A stretch of DNA of 64,000 nt from Tipula vernalis (GCA_958295665.1 OY282560.1:93906311-93970310), one strand, 5' to 3'. Positions 47,277-60,010 are shown, numbered from the stretch's first letter. Numbers and translations are program-made. The notes: generated by a model from the sequence alone, not told the origin.

Positions 47277-50200
47277 TGCTGGTTTGATAATTGAGTTGGG
47301 CGTTGAGTGTGTTATTGAGTTGAGGATTGAGTTGGATTCCATTTTGCGGGTTGAGTTGGTGTTAAGTTCGGGTTTTGTTAGGATTTAGTGAGCAGTTCAG
47401 CTGGAGATTTATTTGTGTGTTGAATTCTTTGCTGAATTAGAGCTACCTTGCATTGTGCTAGGAGTTTGGGGTTGATTTAAGGGCTGGGTTGCAGGTCGAG
47501 CCAAGGTTGAGTTGGGGTTGAATTAGATGTGTGGATTTATTTGGCCGTTGAGTTGAAAGGTTGCTTGAGCTGTTGTAAGTGAAGTTCATGTTCGAATATA
47601 GTTCTCGAGACTCGTTAACTTGGGGATTGAGTTTGAACGTTCAATTTGGGGTTGAGTCGAGGGTTGAGTTGGGGTAGAGTTAGAGGTTTAGTTAGGATTG
47701 AGTTGGGTCAATAGAAACAAGCAGTTGTCAGACCCAGTTGTTTAATGGATTGAGTTTGGGGTGAAGTTATGTGTTGAGTTGGCAGTTGAGTTGGGGTTTA
47801 ATTAAGATTTATGAAAGGTTTTCTTGCGAATTTATCTGGCGAGGGTTGTATATTGAGTTGGAAGTTAGCTTGAGTCGAGTTCATGTACACATGTATTTGC
47901 TCGGACCATGTTGATTCGGGGATTGAGTAGGGCGTTGAGTTTGGGGTTGGGTTGAGGTTTGAATTTGTGGTCGGGTTGAGGTTGATTAAAGTTGAGTCGG
48001 AGTTGAGTTGGGGTTTGTTCAGTTAGTAGGGAATTTATTTGGGGTTCAGTTGAAATTTTAGGTGGAAGTTAGCTTGACTTGTTGTGTGTTAAATCAATGT
48101 ACGCTTGTAGTTCATTTATGGGTTGAGTTAGATATTGAGTTGAGGGTTGCATTGAGGGTTTAGCGATGTGGTTTAGTTAGGGATGGAGTCAGTGCAGTTT
48201 TCGGACGGTGTTAATTTAGAGTTTGCGTTGAACGTTGAGTTTGGGGTTCAGATGGGGGCTTGGTTCGTGGCTTGAGTTAGGTGTTGAGTGTGTGATTGAG
48301 TTGAGGATTGAAGTTAGGTTCCATTTGTCCATTTGCGTTTGAGATTTATTTGTGTGTTGACTTGACGGTTGAATTAGAGTTAGCTTGAGTTGAGTTCATA
48401 TACATGTGTAATTTTGAGACCATATTAAGTTTGGTCGGAGTTTGAGGTTGACTTAAGAGCTGGGATGCAGGTCGGCTAACGTTGAGTTGAGGTTGAATTA
48501 GATGTGGGGATATATTTGGCGTGTACAGTTCATGTTCGAATATAGTTTCTCGAGACTCTTAAATTTGGGAATTGAGTTTGGACGTTAAAGTTGAGGTTGT
48601 GTTAGGATTGAGTTGGCTCCACAGATACAAGGAGTTTTCAGACCTTGTTGGTTTATGGATTGAGTTTGGGTTAGAGTTAAGGGTTGAGTTGGGAGTTGAG
48701 TTGGGGTTTAGTTGAGGTGTATGGTAGGTTTTCTTGCGGATTTATTTGGGGAGAGTTGTATATTGAGTTGGAAGTTAGCTTGAGTCGAGTTCATGTACGC
48801 ATGTATTTTCTCGGACCATGTTATTTCGTGGATTGTGTAGGGCGTTCAAATTGGGGTTGGGTTGAGGTTTGAATTTGTGGTCGAGTTGCGGTTGATTAAA
48901 TTTGAGTCGGGGTTGAGTTGGGGTTTATCAGTTAGATAAGAATTTATTTGGCGTTCAGTTGAAATTTTAGGTGAAAGTTAGCTTGACTTCTTGTGTGTTG
49001 AATCTATCTACGTATGCAGTTCATTTATGAATTGAGTGGGGTATTGAGTTGAGGGTTGTGCGATGTGGTTCATTTGGGGATTTATATGGGGTTGTGATTA
49101 GATAAATTTCACTTCAAATAAGCGTGCAGTTTTCGAACCGTGTTAATTTAGGGTTTGAGTTGAACGTTGAGTTTGGGGTTCAGTTGGGGGCTGTGTTTAA
49201 GGTTTAGTTTAGGTTGAGTTATGGTTGTGCTTAGGGTTGGATTGAGGGTTGGATTGATTTTAAGGATCCACTTGGGGTCGAATTGCGAGTTTTGTGGGAG
49301 GATTGATTGAGTTGTTTTGAGAAGAGTTCATACACACATATAGCTTTCGAATTTAGTTGATTTCGGGATTGAAATAGCCATTGTGTGTGTAGTTGAGTAG
49401 AGGGTTGAATTTGGTTGAGTTGAATGAGGGGCCGGTTGAGGTATTATTTGGGTGGCTTGGTTTGTGGCTTGAGTTACGTGTTGAGTGTGTGATTAAGTTG
49501 AGGATTGAGTTGGGTTCAATTTGCGGGTGGAATTGGGGTTAAGTTGGGGTTTTGTTAGGATTTAGTGTGCAGTTCAGCTGGAGATTTATTTGTGTGTTGA
49601 ATTGACGGTCGAATTATAGTTAGCTTGAGTTCAGTTGTGTAATTTTGAGACCATGTTGAGTTGGATGGAAGTTTTGGGTTGATTTAAGAGCTGGAATGCA
49701 GGTCGAGCTAAGGTTGTGTTGGAGTTGAAGTAAGGCTGAGTTGGGGTTGAGTTAGATGTGGGGATTTATTTGGCGAGTGAAAGTTCATGTTCGAATATAG
49801 TTTCTCGAGACTCGTTAATTTGGGGATTAGTTTGGACGTTAAATTTGGGTTGAGGCCAGGGTTGAGTTGGGGGTCCAGTTAGGGGATGAGTTGGGATTGA
49901 TTTGAGTCCATAGATACAAGGAGTTTTCAGACCTTGTTGGTGTTTAATTAAGCTTTATGAAAGGTTTCTTGCGGATTTATTTGGGGAGAGTTGTATATTG
50001 AGTTGGAAGTAAGCTTGAGTCGAGTTCATGTACGCATGTATTTTTTCGGACCATGTTAATGCGGGGATTGAGTAGGGCGTTGAGTTTGAGGTTAGGTTGA
50101 GGTATGAATTTGTGGTCTTGTTGAGGTTGATTAAAGTTTTGTCAGGGTTGAGTTGGGGTTTATTCAATAAGTTGAGAATTTATTTGGCGTTCAGTTGAAA

Positions 50201-50349
50201 TTTTACTTGAAATGTACGCTTATAGTTCATTTATGGATTGAGTTGGATATTTAGTTGAGGGTTGAGCGATGTGGTTCAGTTGGGGATTTATTTGGACTTG
50301 AGATTAGATAAATTTCACTACAAATAAGCGTGCAGTTTTCGAACCGTTT
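47277..50349 (+). repeat. G+T-rich satellite (GAGTTGGGGTT words), left block
   Basis: Long array of degenerate GTTGAGTTGGGG-type words with very little C on the plus strand. Longer anchors recur in fixed order, for example TTCTCGAGACTCGTTAA (47610, 48553, 49801), GGACCATGTT with GTAGGGCGTT (47905, 48815, 50048) and GTGTTGAGTGTGTGATT (48287, 49479; variant at 47300). This shows a higher-order unit of roughly 0.9-1.3 kb. Frames crossing it are not genes. Confidence 0.88.
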
Positions 50350-50694
50350 AATTTAGGGTTACCGAGCAAACGGCGCAGTGGTTAAAGCTGCGGCGGTTGG
50401 ATCGGAAGGTACCGGGTTCGAATCACTATAGGGGTGGGATGCAAAAGTGATTTTTCATCATCTGATTACGATCGGTGATGAAGATGAACACATCTATGAC
50501 CCCCTGTTGAAAGTGCAGAATCCATGGGCCGACCCACCTTTCATGTCAGCACTACAGGTTGGCATGAAGCAATGCAATGTGCAGGTGGTTTTCAAAGACG
50601 GATCTGTAGCCGCCCGTCCTCGATTTGGCTACTCCAGGCGTAAAGTAGGACGGTAAAAAATAAATCAAGATAAGCAAACAAACAATTTAGGGTT
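50350..50694. other. 11-bp target duplications flanking the SINE
   Basis: AATTTAGGGTT at 50350-50360 and again at 50684-50694. The same satellite word occurs once, uninterrupted, in a sister unit near 49145. Confidence 0.85.
50361..50683 (+). mobile_element. tRNA-derived SINE, 323 bp
   Basis: The 5' part is tRNA-like: box A CGGCGCAGTGG (50371-50381) and box B GGTTCGAATC (50415-50424), 33 bases apart, the internal RNA polymerase III promoter. A unique body follows and an A-rich tail (AAAAAATAAATC...AAACAAAC). Perfect 11-bp duplications flank it. Its even base composition contrasts sharply with the satellite around it. A 69-codon frame in the body (50447-50656) is probably chance. I do not recognise the SINE family. 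Confidence 0.85.
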
Positions 50695-52330
50695 TGAGTT
50701 GAACGTTGGGTTTAAAGTTCAGTTGGGCGCTGCGTTGAAGGTTTAGTTGAAGTTGAATTATGGTTGTGCTTAGGGTTGGATTAAGGGTTGGGTTGATTTG
50801 AGTGAGAGGTGCGATTAAGGATCCACTTGGGGTCGTATTGCGAGTTTTGTTGGAGGTTTGATTGAGTTGTTTTGTGCGTTGTGCCATTGTGTGCGGAGTT
50901 GAGTAGAGGGTTGAATTTGGTTGAGTTAGCTTGCGTTGGAGTTGAATAAATAGTCGGGTTGGAGTATTATTTGGGGTTTGGTTCGTGGCTTGAGTTAGGT
51001 GTTGAGTGTGTGATTAAGTTGAGGATTGAGTTGGGTTCCATTTGCGGGTGGAGTTGGGGTTAAGTTGGGGTTTTGTTAGGATTTAGTGAGCAGTTAAGCT
51101 GAAGATTTATTTCTGTGTTGAATTGACGGTTGAATTAGAGTTAGCTTGTGTTGAGTTCACATACATGTTTAATTTTGAGATCATGTTGAGTTGGGTGTGA
51201 GTTTGGGTTGATTTAAGGGCCGAGTTATAAGTCGAGCTAAGGTTAAGTTGGGGTTGTTTACTAACGCTGAATTGGGGTTGAATTAGTTGTGTTGATTTAT
51301 TTGACGGTTGAGTTGAAAGTTTGCTTTAGCTGTAGTAAGTGAAGTTCATGTTCAAATATAGTTTCTCGAGACTCGTTAATTTGGGGATTGGGTTTGCACG
51401 TTGAATTTTGGGTTGAGTTGATGGTTGAGTTAGGGGTCCAATTAGAGGTTGAGTTAGGATTGATTTGGGTCCATAGATACAAGCACTTTTCATACCTTGT
51501 TTGTTTATTGATTGAGTTTGCGGTAGGGTTAAGGGTTGAGTTGGGAGTTGAGTTGGGGTTTAACTGTTGTGTATGAAAGGTTTTCTTGCGGATTTATTTG
51601 GGGAGAGGTTTATGTTGAGTTGGAAATTAGCTTGAGTCGAGTTCATGTACGCATGTATTTTCTCGGACCATGTTGATTCGGGAATTGAGTAGAGCGTTGA
51701 GTTTGGGGTTGGGTTGAGGTTTATTAAAGTAGGGTCGGGATTGAGCTGGGGTTATTCATTTAGTTGAGAATTTATTTGGTTTCAGTTGAAATTTTAGATG
51801 GAAGTGAGCTTGATTTGTTGTAGATTTAGTCCATGTACGCATGCAGTTGATTTATGGATTGAGTTTTGTATTGTTCAGTTGGGGATTTATATCTACGCGA
51901 ATGTTGAGGTTAGAGTTCAGTTGGGTTCTGTGTTGAAAGTTTGGTTGGGGTTGAGTTATGGTTGAGCTTAGGGTTGCATTGAGAGTTGGGTTGATTTGAG
52001 TGAAAGGTGCGGTTAAGGATCCACTTGGGGGTCGAAATGCGAGTTTTGTTGGAGGATTGATTGAGTTGTTTTGAGAAGGATTTATTTGAGGAGAGCTTTA
52101 TGTTGAGTTGGAAATTAGCTCCATGTACGTATACAGTTGATTTATGGATTGAGTTGGGATTGTTCAGTGGCTTGAGTTAGGTGTTGAGTTTGGGGTTAGG
52201 TTAAAGGTAAATTTGAATTTTGATTTGGAGTTGAATTGATGATTGAGTTGACTTTTGTGTTTGTACTGGACTCGTGAGTTGTAAAATGAGTTGGAATTTA
52301 ATCTGAAGACTGAGTTAAAAGTTTAATGAT
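50695..52330 (+). repeat. G+T-rich satellite, right block
   Basis: Continuation of the same array after the SINE, with further copies of the anchors (GTGTTGAGTGTGTGATT at 50998; TTCTCGAGACTCGTTAA at 51362; GGACCATGTTGATTCGGG at 51664). It becomes more degenerate after about 52080 and fades near 52330. Confidence 0.85.
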
Positions 52331-53365
52331 TTATCTGGGGGCTGATTAAATTTTCAGGACCCAAGTTCTTATCACGTCGAGAGGATTCAACCTTATACAG
52401 TTTAATTTTATTTTTGGGACGGTCACTAACTTGAATAGAAAGGTGGTTTATCATACTAAAAAAAAAAAAAAAAAATAAGTATTGAGTAAAGCACTCGAAA
52501 AAAACCAACTATGCTAAAACGCTTAAAAATTAAAATTTCGCTTATTGTTGTTGCATTAACTCAAAGAAGAATACAACTAAGAACGACACACTTATCTACG
52601 CCAAATTACATCAAGCAAGGATAAACGAGTGGAAAATTATTCACACAATTAGCTGAATCCGCGTTCATGTTTTGTCTTATTTTGTAACGATCATTACGTC
52701 GGGCTTGGGTTTCAAGCCCACAAGTTCTTTAATGTTATTGTTTCTTTATGCGTTATTTTTTATATACTTCATCCTAAGGGACTTTAATAACTGATAACTA
52801 TATGATTAGGATAGCGTCCATTACCAAACTGGCTGGTTGATTTGCTTTAGTTAAACATTATTCAACCGATTTCTGTTCTGGAAATTTTCTCGGTTGATTG
52901 TTACATTCGTCTGGTATTGTTATCGTATGGCACGTAATTTGAAGAAAGATTGTGGAGTGGCCCTTTAATTTATTCGTCTGTGTTATTCCACTCATAAGAT
53001 TGAAATTATTCTGAGTTGACCATAACCATAAAATTCCAGTATTTTAAGACGAAATTTTCTGTTAACGTTCGGTTATCAGGTCGACAGTTTGATGATAGTT
53101 CTGCGTTCTTTGCGTTATGAATAAGTTATCCTCTAAAATTAATACTCGTAAACTTTACCAAGATGATGTTTATGAAACTCTTAAACATTTTTACAAACTT
53201 GATTGAAGAAAAGCATTGCGGAATCGGAAGATAGCCATCTAATACGAAATATTTTCGACTAAACTATAAATCTTTCATTCCAAGGATAAATTGTGCTATT
53301 CAGTGATGGGACTCTTCTATTTAAGTTTATAAAACGTATCTTAATTTATCTAGAGGTCTTTAATA
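52331..53365. other. AT-rich stretch, no gene seen
   Basis: An A-run at about 52459-52475; otherwise unremarkable. Confidence 0.4.
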
Positions 53366-53368
53366 ATA

Positions 53369-53650
53369 AAATCAAGGTTCGGATCGCTGGATTGTGTACA
53401 TATTGTATTATAAAATAAATTTCTATTTTAACACTTTCGCACAATTTGCGGTGTTTAATTCTAACTTTTGTATTGCACTTTTCTGATCTTCACTGTATCA
53501 CTTTCCAAATACATACTAACATAATATGACTCCGCATTACCGCATTCCAAATACGAATAATACAACTAGGCCTTATTGCTGTTTTCCACACCCAAACCAA
53601 ATTTGCAGAACAATTTTCCAGTAAGGTTATTCGTATGCCATGTAGAACAG
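53369..53650 (-). repeat. diverged minus-strand copy of the LTR seen at 41.7-44.2 kb
   Basis: ATCAAGGTTCGGATCGCTGG matches the inverted end block of copies C and E with small changes. Similar CACTTTCCAAATACATACTA and AATTTTCCAGTAAGG words follow in the same order. More decayed than the cluster copies. Confidence 0.5.
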
Positions 53651-54119
53651 TGGTTAACCAGTTTTGCACGAATTTTTTTTTTTAGTAGGTACAATTAACT
53701 AAAAAATACTGTAACCTTCATGTCACCGAGAATCCATATTACCGTCTCTGTGCTTCTCTAGAAAATGAGGCATTAGTGCCTAGCAATTCCAAAGCGCATA
53801 TTTTATCTTATTTTAGACCAATTTAGTCGTATTTACAATACAATTATTTTGTGGAGGATGGCACGAGAATGGCACTCAATTAAACCTAAAAAATTGAATT
53901 ACTCAAATTGTTAAAAATGCAAATATCCCCTTTGCACTTAGCAGGGCAGTGCGGAGACTTCCAGATCTACTACATCCGGTTTACCCTGCTGTCTTTTTTT
54001 CCCTGATCCTTTAGGGTTCCGCATTGTTTTTTTTGTCAATTACATATAAATTTTGATTTGATAGTATTGAGAATGTTAAATCCATCTTTTTGAGTAAAAT
54101 GTTAGTGTGATTTAACCCG
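53651..54119. other. spacer before the RNase H-bearing LINE
   Basis: No gene recognised. The true 5' end of the downstream LINE may lie here. Confidence 0.3.
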
Positions 54120-54395
54120 GATCTTCCGACCGGAAATTGGAAGATCGTCAAGCAGGAGGAGGCAAAGGGCGGCTCGAAATTATCAATCATAGTAATAAAT
54201 AAGGAGTCCCTTGCCCTCCTTCACAAAACGAAGGGAGTAATTGACTTCGGTTTCGGGTCAATTACTCTCAATGTTTATAAGAAGAATAGGGCGGAAGCGC
54301 GTACAGGAGGCCAACCGGAGGATGGTGGCAACCCACCCAGGCCTGAAGGGGGTACCAGCAGCATGGGGGAGAAGCTGAGGGTAGGGGGAGAGTGA
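54120..54395 (+). pseudogene. LINE ORF1 C-terminal fragment, DUF4780-like
   Basis: A 91-codon frame with NWKIVKQEEAKG, LSIIVINKESLALL and GVIDFGFGSITLNVYKK, a pattern I associate with the DUF4780 domain found in fly LINE ORF1 proteins. The 5' part of ORF1 is missing. After TGA at 54393 a Gly/Glu/Pro-rich tail continues in another frame to about 54535. Confidence 0.6.
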
Positions 54396-54634
54396 ATCCG
54401 GCGACCTCGGTAGGGCAAGGACTCCCTCGGAGGATGAGGAAGGGCACATAAGCGGAGGAGCTGGTGTACCGATGGAGGAGGATGTCGGCAGCCCGGCCAG
54501 ACGGGGGGCACTGACAAGTCCTCTACAGAGGGTATGAGGAGTGGCGAGACGGGCGTATCCGGCGCATCCCAAAATACCGACAAATAATATTCCTGCGGTA
54601 ACAGGAATTTATCATAGAGGTAGGTAGAGGTGAA

Positions 54635-57600
54635 ATGGTTTTGATTAAGATAACTCAAATTAACCTTCACCATTCTAAGGCTGCTTCGGCAGCTCTACTC
54701 CTCAGGCTGACTAGTTCGGGTGAGAATGTGATACTAATCCAAGAACCTTGGATTAACAATAACAGGATCTGTGGCCTCAGAACCAAAGGGTACAAAATTA
54801 TATCCTCTAGTAAGTCTGGGAAGATCAGATCTTGTATTCTTGGGAAAAATAATATTAATCTTTTCCTTCTCTCTCAATACAGCAATGGTGACACTACTGC
54901 AGTTAGCCTGGAAGTAGGCACTTGTAGATTCTGGCTAGTTTCAGCCTACATGGACCGGGAGAAGGAGGTTCCTCCGGAAAACCAGGAGGAGCTGATCCGT
55001 AAAGCGGAACAATCAAAGGTAGGTGTGGTACTGGGAGTGGATGCTAATGCGCATCACACTATCTGGGGAAGCACGGACATTAATGAAAGAGGTGAGTCGC
55101 TTTTTGATTATTTGATGAGTACTAACTTTTCAGTGTGTAATATTGGGCGGGAACCCACATTTATTACTAGTAACAGGCAGGAGGTTCTAGACGTGACCCT
55201 TGCCTCAAATAATATTCTTCATATGGTTAAAAATTGGAGGGTGGATAAGGAACACTCCTTTTCTGATCATCGATATTTAACCTATACCCTCGATATTCAC
55301 CCTGCTATCCGGGAAGCCTTCAGGAACCCTAGAAGGACCAACTGGAGCAAATATGGGGAATTATTGGAGGAAATGTTACCGACGAGGGCTATAGAGCCCC
55401 CGACGACCGTTGGGGAGCTGGAGGACATGGTGGCTAGCGTTACTAGCGCATCCAACCGATCCTTTCGTGCTGCCTGCCCACTGGCTAAGCCTAGGGGTAG
55501 GCAAAAACCGGTATGGTGGTCCAGGGAACTAGGAGCCTATCGTAAGGCTTGTAGGACAGCCTTTAATAGAGCCAAAAATACAAGGGAGGCTCAGGATTGG
55601 GACTCCTAGAAGGAGAAACTCGGAATTTATAAGAAAGAATTAAGAAAGGCACAAAGGAGGTCTTGGAGAATCTTCTGTGATTAAATGGAAGAGGTATCCG
55701 AAACCTCCCGCCTTAAAAACATTCTTTCCAGTACATCTAGTCCCAGTTTTTTGATAAAACCGGACGGATCTTGGACAGCTTCTAGTGGAGAATCTCTGAA
55801 GCTTCTCTTCGAGACACACTTCCCAGGGAGCTTTGAAGACCTGTTGGTGCGTAGCAATCATCAGGAATCACTGTCAGTAATCACAGAGGATATCGTAACC
55901 AGAAAACGGATCCTATGGGCACTGAGGTGTTTTAAACCATTTAAATCGGCTGGTCCGGATCAAATTATACCAGCTGAACTGTAAAACAACTCAGTAATTA
56001 TTCTTCCCTACCTGGAAGCTATATTCAAAGGGTGTTTGAAGCTGGGCTATATTCCTAGGTACTGGACGGAGGTCAATGTGGTGTTTATACCGAAAGCGGG
56101 GAAAAGGTCACATGTCTATCCTAAGGACCTAAGACCAATAACTCTATCATCCTTTCTTTTGAAAACCTTGGAAAGGCTGCTGGATGTATTCATCAGAGAT
56201 AAAATAGGTGCCAGGAAGTGGGCATCGTCTCAGCATGCGTACACAAAGGGTAGACCTGTGGACATTGCTCTGCACGCCTTGGTGTGTACGATTGAGAAAT
56301 CGATTAGTTCAAAGGAATTCTATGGTGGCCTTCCTGGATATAGAAGGCGCCTTTCATAATGTGAAAGCGGAGGCAATCAAGGAGGGATTGTCATTTTTAA
56401 AGGTGGACGTTCCTCTGATAGGGTTAATCAATTATATGCTGGGAAGCAGGATTGTTAGCTCGAAGTTGGGGGACTCCACCATCAAGAGGCGAGTAACTAG
56501 GGGAACCAAATGACGTAGCTTTAGCTGTTACCGGGAAATTCCTAGGCACGATTGTAGACGTATTGCAGAATGCGCTTACCATCGTTACGAAATGGGCTGG
56601 CAAATGTGGGCTTGGTATTAACCCGTCCAAGACAGAGCTGGTACTCTTCACTAAGAAATACAAAATCCCGGTAGTTGTCCCTCCTACCTTAAATGGCACG
56701 AGACTTGCTTTTACTAACAGAGCTAGATATCTAGGCATTATCTTGGACAGTAAGCTTAGTTGGAAGCCCAACATGTTGGAGAGAATAAACAAAGCTACTA
56801 TTGCTTTGTACTCCTGTAGGAACGCCATTGGTCATAGATGGGGTCTGAAGCCGGAGCTGGTACACTGGCTCTACACCGCTGTAGCGAGACCTGTACTCAT
56901 GTACGGGGTGGGTGTTTGGTGGCCAGCTCTGGACAAGGTAACTTATAAAAGTAAGATTGAGAGAGTGCAAAGAACAGCCTGTATGCTTGTTAGCGGGGCA
57001 TTGAGGTCGACACCGACAAGTGCCTTAGAGGTTATGTTGCACCTTCTTCTGGTCGACATTTTTGGCAAACAGATGGCAGCAAATACGGCTGTACGACTTG
57101 CAGCCGTCTCTCAGTGGATGTGTCTTAGTATAGGACACTCTACTATTGTTAGATCGTTGAAGGATGAGCTGGCGAATCTTGACTACATTAAACCTACTCT
57201 ACGCTTCGATAAGCGATTTCGGACCTCCTTCCCTTCAAGGGAATCCTGGAGGGATAGACCGTTATCGGAAACCAAAGCGTTGCAATTCTTCACAGATGGC
57301 TCCAAGCTAGACGGCAAAGTAGGAGCTGGAGTATTCTGTGACAAATTAAATGTAAACATTTCTATTCGTCTCCCTGATTACTGCAGCGTGTACCAAGCAG
57401 AAGTCGTAGCGATTGAGGAGGTCATGACGTGGTTGAAGCATAATGTGTTATCCTCAGACGATATCACAATCTATGTGGACAGTCAAGCGGCGATCCGGTC
57501 GTTAGAATCGGTGTCTTTGGCGTCACGGGTGGCGTTGAATTGTCACTCATCTCTAAATGAGATGGGTGAGCATTTCAATATCCAGGTAGTCTAAGTCCCA

Positions 57601-58122
57601 GGTCACTCGGGCGTCATGGTGAACTGCAGGGCATATGAACTTGCTAGGCATGGTACGACTCTCCAGCTGCAACCGGAAAGGGCAACTCTGGGGACGCCTA
57701 TCACAGCGCTGAGACAAGCACTTGGGAAGCAGGCGCTATCCTCAGCGGGGGAAAGGTGGTCTAACACCCTCACCTGTAGAGTTGCAAGACAAGTTTGGCC
57801 AAAGCTGGACTTGGGGCGCACTAGGGCATTAATATCCTTACGCAGACGTGAATTAAGTACGGTCGTAGGAATTCTCACCGGACATTGCCTTTTTGGAGAA
57901 CATGCAAGAAGGCTGGGTCTGGAGGCTAATGACTTCTGCAGAAGCTGCTTGGACGAAGAGGAGGAAGAGACGTTGGTCCACTTCCTTTGCTCGTGTCCAG
58001 CATTGGCTCTCAGAAGGCACAAACACTTAGGTAAGTTCATGATGGACTGCCTCTCGGATCTCGAAAACAGTAAAGTGCGGGACGTCTTACGCTACATAAG
58101 TAGCTCGAAATGGTTCCAATAG
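54635..58122 (+). pseudogene. LINE ORF2: endonuclease, reverse transcriptase, RNase H (LOA/I-like)
   Basis: Start at ATG before ITQINLHHSKAA. Endonuclease: LIQEPWI, GVDANAHHTIWGS and FSDHRYL are intact to 55609. Stops at 55607-55609, 55682-55684 and 55982-55984 and a frame change near 56340 break the reverse transcriptase (LRPITLSSFLLKTLERLLD; FLDIEGAFHNV). The piece with the catalytic Asp pair is lost at about 56510. The rest continues as IVTKWAGKCGLGINPSKTEL. RNase H follows (QFFTDGSK, QAEVVAIEE, YVDSQAAI). A Trp-to-stop lies before VPGHSGV (57592-57594), and the last catalytic Asp is Tyr (CRAYELA). A Cys/His motif (CRSCLDEE...HFLCSC) closes the ORF. Confidence 0.85.
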
Positions 58123-58215
58123 GGGTAAAAGGGGATACATCCTGTGGTATCACAATGGACCGTCACCGGTCTAAGTGTGCGTAAGGAGCCACTCCGACCT
58201 AACCTAACCTAACCT
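58123..58215 (+). mobile_element. 3' UTR and (CCTAA)n tail of the LINE
   Basis: A short UTR ends in nearly four copies of CCTAA (58197-58215), which serves as the element tail in place of poly(A). Confidence 0.7.
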
Positions 58216-59830
58216 AGTGTGGTTTATGTAATTATTATCTGTTGGCTATAACTTACGATAATTCTTGTGTTTTCGAAGTTGATGACTCTTTAAACCTGAA
58301 GCAATGTCTACTCGACGTAATTTAAAAATTATTCGCGGCCAAAATATTTCTAGGCAAACATTATCATTATTATTCATTATTTCTGTTTGTACGTTCAGTT
58401 CAATTTTGTAAAATTCCAAAAACGCGTCTCCTTTGAATTGGTTATGGTCAAGGTACAACAAACGCTTATCTTTCTGGCCATTTTTAGTACATATCAACAA
58501 TCTCCATCCATAGGTGGTAAATCGCAATCTAAGCCAAGGTGCTTTCATCGCCATGAACTAAAAACATGGCTCACCAGCGTACTCGCTGCCTTTCAATTTC
58601 AAGCACAAGATAACACAATCGCATTGATTATTTTACTTCGTGATTATACCCATTCATGACAGCAGATAGGTGACGGCAGTAGATACAACAACAATTTGTA
58701 AAACCAATTTATTTGCAATTGAACAATTCCTAAATTGTTCTTGATACATTAAAATACGATTAAATGTTAATGTCTTAGCTGGTGTCAAAATTACTTAAGT
58801 TACCGATTTATTCTTTAAAAAAAAAAAAAAAGAAAACCAAAATCTTATATACCTTATACACATTCAAGAGATCAATATATCATGAAGTTCTGCTAAAAAA
58901 CCAAAAAAAGGACAACATTTTTAATTCCCTTTTTAATTTAATTGGGTTGTTTTAAACAAAATAAAATTAGAATATTCTAATTGGACGGAAGATATAAAAA
59001 AAATAATTAAAATCCTTCTCTTATCAGTTCCTATTATCGTTTTCCCGTCAACATGAAAAATGTACATTCCAAAATATTTTGACACATTTGAAAGGGTTAA
59101 AAGTTTATGAACCTTAACAAAATTAATTATTTTTATTTGATATCCTAGTTGTTGTTTCAAGGTGCCCCTAAACGTATCAAGCTGATATGAAGTCTAGACT
59201 CACTAAATAAAAACGTTAAACATTTTTTCGTTTTATTTAAATGTATCGTGTAGTTTACTACATAGAGTCGTTTCATATTGTATCATACGAGTATATGTTT
59301 ATCCAAGTAAAAAGATAATTTAAAGATGTTGCAGCACAAGTAAAAAAATCGTTTTATTGTCATCGGCATTTCTTGTTTGAATTGTTTTTGTTAATATCCA
59401 AATATTTCTACATAAAAACGTACCATATATGCATTATATATCAATGAAGAGCTTTGCTTTTTAGAACATATGCCCCCATTTGCAAAGCGAATAACAAACA
59501 AACGAATAAACCTAAAAACTGATGACGGGTATTTCGGGAAACAAAATACAGATGCTGGGTACTTACTATTTATTATTCTTAACCTAACAGAAAAAATTAA
59601 CAACTATAAATATCACAATTCGTCTATTTCTTCTGTTATGAAATTTCAAAATTTCATAACACGGTTTGACTCTAAATTTGACTAACTGAATTCTATACAG
59701 TGCTTGAACAAAATTCTACGCCAGAAGAATAGATTATAACCAACAATACGAGAAGCTAGAATAAATTCAAAAAGCGCTGAGGAACAACTTAAGAACATCG
59801 CAGGTACTGTAAAACGAAAAATTAAAGAAT
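58216..59830. other. stretch without an assignable gene
   Basis: A minus-strand frame of 102 codons (58246-58554) and an overlapping plus-strand frame (58387-58659) show no motif I know. The rest is AT-rich with A-runs near 58818. Confidence 0.4.
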
Positions 59831-59839
59831 TTGGAAAAA

Positions 59840-60010
59840 TCCATTATGACCGAATTTTATTTGAAATTTGTAAAATGGTTCAGCTCCAATATAACAAACC
59901 GCACCCAATATATGTTAAATGGAAATAAGAAATAAAAAGTTTTCAGAGTTATCTCAGGGGTTCCTCAAGGATCACACATTGGACCTTGGGTATTTCTAAT
60001 CGTACTCATA
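59840..60010 (+). pseudogene. short LINE reverse-transcriptase fragment
   Basis: KWFSSNITNRTQYMLNGNKK, then a stop, then VFRVISGVPQGSHIGPWVFL: the palm region just before the catalytic Asp pair of a non-LTR reverse transcriptase. Both flanks are lost. Confidence 0.6.

Noticed and set aside
50371..50424. A functional tRNA gene
   Set aside because: Boxes A and B are present but no full cloverleaf is evident, and the unit continues into a SINE body with target duplications.
50447..50656. 69-codon frame inside the SINE body
   Set aside because: SINEs are non-coding; length is within chance for this composition and no domain is visible. Kept only as a note in the SINE entry.
48684..51576. Several 60-70 codon frames, some Asn/Pro/Thr-rich, on either strand
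   Set aside because: They follow the satellite word pattern and have no start context or homology.
54258..54673. Pro/Ser-rich minus-strand frames
   Set aside because: Antisense shadows of the Gly/Glu-rich end of the LINE ORF1.
58246..58659. Overlapping 90-102 codon frames on both strands
   Set aside because: No motif, no signal peptide, no poly(A) context; left unassigned.
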